DNA of 64,000 nt. Source: Clostridiales bacterium (lineage in GTDB: Bacteria > Bacillota > Clostridia > Oscillospirales > Oscillospiraceae). Shown here one piece after another: positions 34,172 through 41,260 of this stretch. The stretch's first letter is position 1, and each line of letters starts with the position of its first letter. Where the stretch lies: assembly GCA_029008095.1 (NCBI GenBank), contig JAQXJB010000020.1, positions 37,912 to 101,911 on the forward strand, in the 5' to 3' direction. The notes under the pieces are model-generated. The model was given only the letters and a program-made list of their open reading frames with translations. It was not told where the DNA came from and ran no database searches. Position numbers and translations under genes: made by a program.

Positions 34172-35062
34172 ATGAAAGATACAAATAAGGAACGCCTTGC
34201 GCGCAAGCGCAGACGCAGAAGAGAGCACGCCAGGGAAACCTTCCGTCTCTTCCGCAAAAACAAGGCCGCTATGTTCGGCTGCGCCGTATTGCTGATTTTC
34301 ATCCTTGCCGCCATATTTGCCGACGTTATCGTGCCGTATGAGGAGGCGATAAGCCAAAACTCCTCTGTTCGTCTCAGCGGTCCGAGCGCCGAGCATATTT
34401 TCGGAACGGACAAATACGGACGCGATGTCTTTGCCCGGATCATCCACGGCAGCCGCCGCTCCCTCTCCCTGGGCGTCGGAACCACCCTGCTTTCCGTGTG
34501 CATAGGCGGCTTGATCGGCGCCTGCTGCGGTTTTTACGGCGGCAAATTTGATACCGTGGTTATGCGCATCTGTGATATTATCATGTGCATTCCCGCTCTT
34601 CTTTTCGCGCTCGCCGTTGTTGCGGCGTTAGGCGCGAGCATGCTGAATCTTATCCTCGCCATTACCATAATCAGCGTGCCAAGCTATATACGAATCATAC
34701 GCTCCGTTATCATTTCGATCGTAGAGCAGGACTATATATACGCGGCGCGGCTGTGCGGAAGCAGCAACCGCTCCATCATTTTCCACCATGTTCTGCCTAA
34801 TGCTATGGGCCCCATAATCGTTCAGGCAAGTATGAATGTGGCTTCCATGATGCTGACAGCGGCCGGACTTTCCTTTATCGGCATGGGTGTTCAGCAGCCT
34901 GCTCCGGAATGGGGCGCGATGCTGAACGAGGCTCGTGACTTCATGACCAACCAGCCGTATCTTCTGCTTTTCCCCGGGGCCGCCATTTCGCTCAGTGCTC
35001 TCTGCCTCAACCTTGTCGGAGACGGTCTGCGCGACGCACTGGATCCGCGGCTCAAAGCCTAA
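34172..35062 (+). CDS. ABC transporter permease, DppC type
   Basis: From ATG 34172 (after GGAGGTAAGC) a 296-residue membrane protein: a very basic N-terminus (RLARKRRRRREH), first helix, the HIFGTDKYGRDVFAR motif of DppC permeases, and an EAA loop at AARLCGSSNRSIIFHHVLP. Sixteen bases after the first permease. Confidence 0.92.
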   Translation: MKDTNKERLARKRRRRREHARETFRLFRKNKAAMFGCAVLLIFILAAIFADVIVPYEEAISQNSSVRLSGPSAEHIFGTDKYGRDVFARIIHGSRRSLSLGVGTTLLSVCIGGLIGACCGFYGGKFDTVVMRICDIIMCIPALLFALAVVAALGASMLNLILAITIISVPSYIRIIRSVIISIVEQDYIYAARLCGSSNRSIIFHHVLPNAMGPIIVQASMNVASMMLTAAGLSFIGMGVQQPAPEWGAMLNEARDFMTNQPYLLLFPGAAISLSALCLNLVGDGLRDALDPRLKA

Positions 35063-35112
35063 GCGCGCCGCCGGCCGGTAAATACGAACAAACGACTGCT
35101 TTCTGGCTTTGT

Positions 35113-35255
35113 TATACATAGTGTGAAAAATCACGCTGCATTCTTTAAAAGCCCCTCGCCTCGCCCTACGGGCAACCGGCGATGACGGCAAAAATCCTCC
35201 ATGCGAGGGGATTTGTAATAACTATTTGTGCGGTGCTGCCGCATGGAGGATTTCC
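35113..35255 (+). repeat. ~140-bp dispersed repeat carrying a ribosome binding site, copy 2
   Basis: Starts ATAGTGTGAAAAATCACG, contains TCGCCTCGCCCTACGGGCAA and CCGGCGATGA, then AAATCCTCCATGCG, and ends TGTGCGGTGCTGCCGCATGGAGGATTTCC, directly before the ATG at 35256. It interrupts an otherwise tightly packed operon. Confidence 0.8.
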
Positions 35256-36263
35256 ATGAAAAACGACATTATTTCCACCGCGGAAAACGACAATGACGTT
35301 CTCCTGCGGGTATCCGACCTTCGCGTAAGCTTTAAAACCGACCGCGCCGTACTCCATGCTGTTGAAGGCGTTTCATTTAACGTCCTTCACGGTGAAACGC
35401 TTGGCATAGTCGGAGAATCCGGCTGCGGCAAAAGCATAAGCTGCATGTCCATTTTAAAGCTCATCCAGGGCGAAAATGTTCTTTATGAGGGCGGAACAAT
35501 AGAATTCGAAGGCGTAAATACGCTTACTATGAGTGACAAGCAGCTTCAAAAAATACGCGGTAAGGATATATCCGTGATTTTTCAGGAGCCTATGACCGCG
35601 CTGAACCCACTGTATACCATCGGGGATCAGATGAGCGAGGCTCTCAAGCTGCACAGCAAGCTTGGGAAAAAAGAAATTCGTGACCGCTGCATCGAAATGC
35701 TTGAAAAGGTAAGGATCCCGAATCCCCGCGAGATCATGCTGCGCTATCCCTTCAACCTTTCCGGCGGTATGCGCCAGCGCGTCATGATAGCTATGGCGCT
35801 GCTTACAAATCCAAAGCTGGTTATCGCCGATGAGCCAACCACGGCTCTGGACGTTACCATTCAGGCCCAGGTTCTGGACGTTATGCAAAGTCTCCAGAGA
35901 GAATACGGCTGCTCCTATATATTCATCACCCACGATTTGGGCGTGATCAGCGAGATGGCGGACCGCGTAGCCGTCATGTACGGCGGCCATATATGCGAAT
36001 GCGCCGACACGGATACGCTTTTTGAAAATCCCCTCCATCCCTATACCCGCGGTCTGATCGCCTCCCGCCCACAAGGCCGGATGACTCAGAGCAGACTGGC
36101 CGTAATTCCCGGCAATGTTCCATCTCTGGCAAACAAGCCCTCCGGCTGTCCTTTCCACACCCGCTGCCCGGACGCCCGGGACTGCTGCAGAGAGCGCTTT
36201 CCGGAAACAGTTGCCGTAGACGAAGGCCATACCGTAGCCTGCTGGAACTATGCGAAGAAATGA
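35256..36263 (+). CDS. ABC transporter ATP-binding protein, DppD type
   Basis: From ATG 35256 a 335-residue ATPase: Walker [10 protein letters not shown]-loop [10 protein letters not shown], signature LSGGMRQR, Walker [14 protein letters not shown]-loop ITHD, and the C-terminal oligopeptide domain with HPYTRGL and a cysteine cluster ([14 protein letters not shown]). Its ribosome binding site GGAGG belongs to the repeat just upstream; a start at 35226 would translate repeat sequence. Confidence 0.92.
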   Translation: MKNDIISTAENDNDVLLRVSDLRVSFKTDRAVLHAVEGVSFNVLHGETLGIVGESGCGKSISCMSILKLIQGENVLYEGGTIEFEGVNTLTMSDKQLQKIRGKDISVIFQEPMTALNPLYTIGDQMSEALKLHSKLGKKEIRDRCIEMLEKVRIPNPREIMLRYPFNLSGGMRQRVMIAMALLTNPKLVIADEPTTALDVTIQAQVLDVMQSLQREYGCSYIFITHDLGVISEMADRVAVMYGGHICECADTDTLFENPLHPYTRGLIASRPQGRMTQSRLAVIPGNVPSLANKPSGCPFHTRCPDARDCCRERFPETVAVDEGHTVACWNYAKK

Positions 36264-36272
36264 GCGTGCAAG

Positions 36273-37247
36273 ATGAACAAGCTGTTAGAAGTAAAGAACC
36301 TTAAAAAATATTTTCCCATAAAGGGTGGCTTCGCCGGCAAAACCATAGCCGAGGTAAAGGCTGTTGACGGTGTGAGCTTCTCCATAGAGCATGGTAAGGT
36401 CTTGGGACTTGTCGGAGAATCCGGCTGCGGCAAATCCACCGTCGGCCGCGTGATCCTTGGTCTTAATCCCAAAACGGACGGAACGGTTCTCTTTGACGGA
36501 GAGGATCTGTATGCGGTATCCAAGGAACGCCTCCGGGAGCTGCGGCGCCGCATGCAGATGGTGTTTCAGGATCCCTTCTCTTCCCTCGACCCGCGAATGA
36601 CCGTATTTGACATCATTTCCGAGGGCATCAAAGCTTATGGTCTCTGCGGCAGCCAGGATGAGTTGGAGAACCGCGTGGAGGATCTTATGACGCGCTGCGG
36701 ACTCTTTCCGGATCAGGCTTACCGCTACGCCCACCAGTTTTCCGGCGGCCAGCGCCAGCGCATATGCATCGCCCGCGCCCTTGCCACAAACCCCGATTTT
36801 ATCGTTCTGGACGAAGCCGTCTCCGCCCTGGACGTTTCCATTCAGGCCCAGATCATAAACCTCCTCAAGGACCTTCAGGATAGCATCGGTCTTACATACC
36901 TTTTTATATCGCATGACCTGAATATCGTTCAGTTTATAAGCGACGAGGTCGCCGTCATGTACCTTGGTGAAATCGTTGAATACGGAACGAAGCAGCAGAT
37001 TTTTGACCATCCCATGCATCCTTATTCCGTTGCTTTGCTTTCCGCCGTTCCCGCCTTTACAAAAGAGGAAAAGGCGAAAAAGCAGAGGATCATCCTTGAA
37101 GGCGACCTTCCTTCGCCCTACGACCTGCCCGAGGGCTGCCGCTTCGCCGGTCGCTGCCCGTACAGCGACGAAACATGCAGCGCGGTCAAGCCGGAGTGGA
37201 CCGACCGCGGGGACGGCCATTTCTGCCGATGCCATAAGAAATTCTGA
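36273..37247 (+). CDS. ABC transporter ATP-binding protein, DppF type
   Basis: A 324-residue ATPase with Walker [11 protein letters not shown]-loop FQDPFSSLDPR, signature FSGGQRQR, Walker B FIVLDEAVSALD, H-loop SHD and the C-terminal HPYSVALL and CRFAGRCPYSDETC blocks. Walker B has AVSALD, as usual for DppF. Nine bases after the DppD-type gene; together they power the permease pair. Confidence 0.92.
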   Translation: MNKLLEVKNLKKYFPIKGGFAGKTIAEVKAVDGVSFSIEHGKVLGLVGESGCGKSTVGRVILGLNPKTDGTVLFDGEDLYAVSKERLRELRRRMQMVFQDPFSSLDPRMTVFDIISEGIKAYGLCGSQDELENRVEDLMTRCGLFPDQAYRYAHQFSGGQRQRICIARALATNPDFIVLDEAVSALDVSIQAQIINLLKDLQDSIGLTYLFISHDLNIVQFISDEVAVMYLGEIVEYGTKQQIFDHPMHPYSVALLSAVPAFTKEEKAKKQRIILEGDLPSPYDLPEGCRFAGRCPYSDETCSAVKPEWTDRGDGHFCRCHKKF

Positions 37248-37312
37248 GCGTCCGCCATATTCCGGAGCAAAAACCGTTTTTTTGATACATCGTATTGAAG
37301 GGAGTTTTAGAA

Positions 37313-38503
37313 ATGATTATTTCCGCTGACAGAATTCTTGTCGGTGACCGCAGCACAATCGTTGAAGGCAAAGCCGTATGTATGCAGGGCGGCAGGATCA
37401 AAATGATCGCGCCTCTAAAGGACGTGAAGAATGCCTTCCCCGGGGAAGACATAGTCGAATACCCCGGCTGCACGATCATGCCGGGTATGATAGATCTTCA
37501 TACACACATCGCCTGCGTACCAGACCCTGATTATTATCACAAATACAATACCGTTTCCCTCTGCGCGCTCTATGCTGCCGGTCGGATGCGTGATACCCTC
37601 GCAGCCGGCGTTACAACTATTCGCGATTCCTCCTCGGCATACGGCATCGGCGCGGCTCTTAAAAAAGCAGCCGCCGACGGCCACATCGACGCGCCCCGTA
37701 TTTTTGCATGCCTGCAGGGAATATGCATGACCGGCGGACATGGCTCCGATTCTCTGGAAGGCGGCGTGATAGAGGCTGACGGTGAAAATGAAGTCCGCAA
37801 GGCAGTTCGCCTGAACTACAAAAACGGCGCCGACTGTATCAAGGTTCTCACCAGCGAAGGCTATCGCGGTCAGGAAATGAATCAGGAGGAGCTGAATGCC
37901 GCCGCTGAAGAGGCGCACCGTTTCGGACTGAAGGCTGCGGCCCACGCCGGCTACGGCGACTCCATAGAGATGTGCATTCAGGCCGGCTTCGATTCCATCG
38001 AGCACGGCACACATCTCACCATCGATCAGGCCAAGCGTATGAAAGAAAAGAACATCACCTGGGTTCCCACCGTCCTCGTATTTAATTACGTTTACCAGCA
38101 GTCTCAAAAGAATGCCAAGGCCTTGGGTGAGACACTCAGCAAGCCCAGCACGCTGGTTTATCTGGAAGACTGCGTCAAAACCTATCAGGAGAACGTGAAG
38201 GCGCTTTATGACACCGGAGTTCGTGTGGCCACGGGAACAGATACCGACTGCACGCCTTATAAGGACGCTTCTCCCGTAGCGCTCGAATGCGAGTATCTTG
38301 TAAAATGCGGTCTTACGCCTATGGAAGCCGTGGAATGCGCTACGAAAAACGGCGCCGACTATCTCGGCATGGGTGACTGTCTCGGGCAGATCAAGGAAGA
38401 TTATATTGCCGACGTGATCGTCGTTGAAGGCGATCCTTCAAAGGATATCACCGCGCTCGGCAAGGTAAGGGCTGTTTATCAGGCCGGAAAGAAGTTCATC
38501 TGA
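37313..38503 (+). CDS. amidohydrolase (imidazolonepropionase/Xaa-Pro dipeptidase-like)
   Basis: From ATG 37313 (after GAAGGGAG) a 396-residue metal-dependent amidohydrolase. Metal ligands: DLHTHIA (HxH), Lys in CIKVLTSEG, the His of AAHAGYG, the His of IEHGTHL and the Asp of TGTDTD. The set with Lys suits a binuclear site as in Xaa-Pro dipeptidases and related peptidases of the superfamily. Last gene of the peptide operon, so likely a dipeptidase acting on imported substrate; this is inference. Confidence 0.87.
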   Translation: MIISADRILVGDRSTIVEGKAVCMQGGRIKMIAPLKDVKNAFPGEDIVEYPGCTIMPGMIDLHTHIACVPDPDYYHKYNTVSLCALYAAGRMRDTLAAGVTTIRDSSSAYGIGAALKKAAADGHIDAPRIFACLQGICMTGGHGSDSLEGGVIEADGENEVRKAVRLNYKNGADCIKVLTSEGYRGQEMNQEELNAAAEEAHRFGLKAAAHAGYGDSIEMCIQAGFDSIEHGTHLTIDQAKRMKEKNITWVPTVLVFNYVYQQSQKNAKALGETLSKPSTLVYLEDCVKTYQENVKALYDTGVRVATGTDTDCTPYKDASPVALECEYLVKCGLTPMEAVECATKNGADYLGMGDCLGQIKEDYIADVIVVEGDPSKDITALGKVRAVYQAGKKFI

Positions 38504-38511
38504 ACACAAAA

Positions 38512-38566
38512 GCAGCCATCATCTCTGAGCCTAAAAGCTTCAGAAATGATGGCTGCCTTTTATTTT
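38512..38566 (+). terminator. terminator of the peptide operon
   Basis: GCAGCCATCAT (38512-38522) pairs with 38546-38556, with a partial inner stem, then CTTTTATTTTT. Confidence 0.8.
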
Positions 38567-38634
38567 TCCGATATTCCGCACACTTACGCCGATATACGCT
38601 CAAGCATCCGGCCTTGTAAAAAGCGGTTTTTGAT

Positions 38635-40026
38635 TCAGGCCAGATTGTCCTGCGCAGCTCTTTCAGCAATTATGTTTCTCGCCACATACACGCCGCTGGC
38701 GGATGCATGGGACAAAGAGTGCGTAATGCCGCTTCCGTCACCGATGATATACAAGCCTTTATAACGCGCTTCCAGCCTTTCGTTGACCTCGACTTCCATG
38801 TTGTAAAATTTCACTTCCACGCCATAGAGCAGCGTGTCCTCGTTGGCAGTACCCGGAGCGACCTTATCCAGAGCGTATATCATCTCAATGATACCGTCCA
38901 GAATACGCTTTGGAAGCACCAGGCTAAGGTCTCCCGGAGTGGCATTGAGCGTAGGAGTGATGAAAGCTTCCTCAATGCGGCTGGCAGTGGAACGGCGCCC
39001 CCGTATCAGGTCTCCGAAACGCTGAACAATAACGCCGCCGCCCAGCATGTTGCTCAGTCTGGCAATGGACTCGCCGTATCCGTTGGAGTCCTTGAACGGT
39101 TCGGAAAAATGCTTGGACACCAGCAAAGCAAAATTTGTGTTTTCCGTCTGCCTTGCCGGATCCTCGTAGCTGTGGCCGTTCACGGTGATAATGCCGTTGG
39201 TATTTTCGTTCACTACGACGCCCTTTGGATTCATGCAGAAGGTACGCACCTTATCGCCGTATTTCTCCGTGCGGTATACGATTTTGCTTTCATATAGCTC
39301 GTCCGTCATGTGGGCAAACACCTCGGCGGGAAGCTCCACGCGCACACCGATATCCACCCGGTTTGACTTGGTGGGGATATCCAGCTCCCGGCATACTTTT
39401 TCCATCCACTTGCTGCCGCTGCGTCCCACGGATATGATACAGTCAGTAGAGGTATATGCGCTGTCTTCACACCGAATTGAGTAACCGTGATCCAGTGCCT
39501 CAACGGACAAAACAGGTGTATCAAAAAAGAAATCCACCTTGTCCTTGAGATAGGCATACAGGTTTTCCAGCACAATATAGTTGATATCTGTTCCAAGATG
39601 GCGGACAGACGCATTCAGGAGATGCAGGTCGTTCTGAATGCAAAGGGTCTTGAAGCGAGTACCGGCAGTGGAATAGAGCTTGGTGCCTTCGCCTCCGTAC
39701 CGCAGGTTTATCTCATCCACATAGTGCATCAGATCCAGCGCGTGCTTTTTCCCGATGTATTCATACAGGGTACCGCCGAAATCATTGGTGATGTTATACT
39801 TTCCATCAGAGAAAGCGCCTGCTCCTCCGAAACCGCTCATAATGCTGCAGCTTTTGCAGCCAATACATGTCTTGACCTTTTCTCCGTCAATCGGGCAGCG
39901 GCGCTTGTGCAGAGGATGCCCGGCCTCAAACACCGCAATTTTCACTTGCGGACGCTGCTGAACCAGCTCGTAAGCGGCAAAAATACCGCCGGGTCCCGCA
40001 CCGATAATGATAATGTCGTAATGCAT
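38635..40026 (-). CDS. FAD-dependent dehydrogenase of the COG2509 type
   Basis: From ATG 40026 (after AGGAGG) a 463-residue flavoprotein: Rossmann motif IIGAGPGGIFAAYEL at 6-20, a CPIDGEKVKTCIGCKSC segment with redox- or cluster-type cysteines, GFGGAGAFSDGKYN, and a C-terminal YIIGDGSGITHSLSHA that closes the FAD site. Matches the layout of COG2509, an uncharacterised dehydrogenase family common in anaerobes. Monocistronic. The extra frame up to 40143 is not preceded by a binding site. Confidence 0.85.
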   Translation of the reverse strand: MHYDIIIIGAGPGGIFAAYELVQQRPQVKIAVFEAGHPLHKRRCPIDGEKVKTCIGCKSCSIMSGFGGAGAFSDGKYNITNDFGGTLYEYIGKKHALDLMHYVDEINLRYGGEGTKLYSTAGTRFKTLCIQNDLHLLNASVRHLGTDINYIVLENLYAYLKDKVDFFFDTPVLSVEALDHGYSIRCEDSAYTSTDCIISVGRSGSKWMEKVCRELDIPTKSNRVDIGVRVELPAEVFAHMTDELYESKIVYRTEKYGDKVRTFCMNPKGVVVNENTNGIITVNGHSYEDPARQTENTNFALLVSKHFSEPFKDSNGYGESIARLSNMLGGGVIVQRFGDLIRGRRSTASRIEEAFITPTLNATPGDLSLVLPKRILDGIIEMIYALDKVAPGTANEDTLLYGVEVKFYNMEVEVNERLEARYKGLYIIGDGSGITHSLSHASASGVYVARNIIAERAAQDNLA

Positions 40027-40069
40027 ATATGTTCCTCCTGAAAACGAACAGTTGAAAAATCCTAAAACC

Positions 40070-40177
40070 TTGTTATTCTGAGCCCCAACCCAAGTGGGAG
40101 TGCGAAGAATCCCCGCAGCAACGGAACTGCCAATGTAAACCAACTCGGGAGATTCTTCACTACGTTCAGAATGACAT
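40070..40177. repeat. two-armed GTCATTCTGA-type repeat
   Basis: TTATTCTGAGCC... GAAGAATCCCC, spacer with GGAACTGCCAATGTAAACC, then GGGAGATTCTTCAC and CAGAATGACAT; same family as 25349-25440, more diverged. Confidence 0.75.
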
Positions 40178-40220
40178 GACTTTTATACTTGTACGATTTA
40201 ACGACAAAACGCCAAAGACT

Positions 40221-40296
40221 ATGTCATTCTGAGCCACGCGAAGCGTGTGCGAAGAATCTCCGGTGTTATTGAGAGATAGGCATTACGGGAAAGCAC
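40221..40296. repeat. long-form GTCATTCTGA-type repeat, inverted
   Basis: ATGTCATTCTGAGCC, an inner hairpin ACGCGAAGCGTGT, GAAGAATCTCC, then TTGAGAGATAGGCATTACGG; inverted relative to 16407-16497. Confidence 0.75.
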
Positions 40297-40418
40297 TTTT
40301 TTGACAGACGGATAATATTTTTGCACCTATTGTACCATAGCGGCAAAGCCGTTATGGTATAATGTGCCATGCTTTGCGGTTGTCCCACAAGGGACGAGCA
40401 AAGCGGCTTAAAATCAAA

Positions 40419-40445
40419 TATAATATCCGCGCTGCGGATATTATA
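40419..40445. repeat. perfect AT/GC palindrome
   Basis: TATAATATCCGC (40419-40430), three-base loop GCT, then its exact complement 40434-40445. Confidence 0.7.
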
Positions 40446-40516
40446 CCATATTCGCCCAGAAAAATACAACGCTTTTCTATTCAGAGCATAACGCCCCGAG
40501 CACACAACAAACAAAA

Positions 40517-40561
40517 GACTCGCCCGGGCGGGATATTATCCTTATCCGCCCGGCGCGAGTC
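40517..40561 (-). terminator. terminator of the SipW/AAA operon
   Basis: GACTCGC and CCGGGCGG arms pair with CCGCCCGG and GCGAGTC; on the minus strand TTTTGTTTGTTG follows. It is 43 bp after the last gene of the operon. Confidence 0.8.
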
Positions 40562-40603
40562 CCTGCATTTATTTTTGTAAAATACCCATTCTCTCTTCCC
40601 TGC

Positions 40604-41239
40604 TCAGTCATGGTCTGAGGTTTCCTCTTCCGGAGAGGAGTCCTCTCTTTTTTTCCTTGCTTCCTCGATAGCTTCGCGTATTTCCCGTTCTTCTTCCTGG
40701 CGCGCAATATTCGCGGCCATGCGATAGGTTTTTACCAGGTTCAGGATCAGCATGACAAGCAAGGGGACAAGGATCAGAGGGAAGAAAACAAGGGGATTTG
40801 AAATAAGCCTTACAATGGCTCCAATGAAATATGAGGAAAACACTACTTTGCCGATAATGTCATCTGCAGTTGGAGGATACAGATCATCGGCGTTGTTGGC
40901 ATCTCCCCGGGTCTGATAAAAAACCGTGCCCTCTTCTTCATAAATATCAACCACGCGGTGGGTGTTGACCGCACCATTCAGCGCGGGATCCTTGGAGAAA
41001 TAGGAGATCACATCTCCCTCCTCGATCTCTGAAGGCTCCACGGCGTGTGTAACAATGATAGAATATGTGGGAATAGTAGGCTCCATGCTGCCGGTCATCA
41101 CCCGGAACACGGAATAGCCCATAACACTGGGGACGTCACCGGAGCGGGTCATCACTACATTCAGCAGAACCAGCACCGCAAGCACGATGATTGCAATCGA
41201 GACAATGTTGATGAGTTTTGCAGCAACTTTCTTAACCAT
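40604..41239 (-). CDS. ER-type signal peptidase I (SipW-like), operon copy B
   Basis: A 211-residue S26 signal peptidase with an N-terminal helix (about 8-30), the catalytic Ser in MTGSMEPTIP, the ER/archaeal-type His in NTHRVVDI instead of the bacterial Lys, RGDANNADD as the third box, and a C-terminal helix (about 140-170) followed by a charged Glu/Arg tail. SipW-type peptidases cut the special signals of TasA-like proteins. It is 21 bp downstream of the DUF2357 gene, last in an operon that also encodes a second signal peptidase and four SipW-type substrates. Confidence 0.88.
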   Translation of the reverse strand: MVKKVAAKLINIVSIAIIVLAVLVLLNVVMTRSGDVPSVMGYSVFRVMTGSMEPTIPTYSIIVTHAVEPSEIEEGDVISYFSKDPALNGAVNTHRVVDIYEEEGTVFYQTRGDANNADDLYPPTADDIIGKVVFSSYFIGAIVRLISNPLVFFPLILVPLLVMLILNLVKTYRMAANIARQEEEREIREAIEEARKKREDSSPEEETSDHD

Positions 41240-41260
41240 ATCCTGTCATTTCCTGTAAAG

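Larger units (their letters stand above)
40027..40516. other. repeat- and hairpin-rich intergenic region without genes
   Basis: Contains the two GTCATTCTGA-type repeats below, a hairpin CCATAGCGGC/GCCGTTATGG at 40335-40357, a hairpin GCTTTGC...GCAAAGC at 40372-40402, and a perfect 12-bp-arm palindrome at 40419-40445. Three hairpins in a row over 110 bp look like a structured RNA or a small mobile element. Confidence 0.6.
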
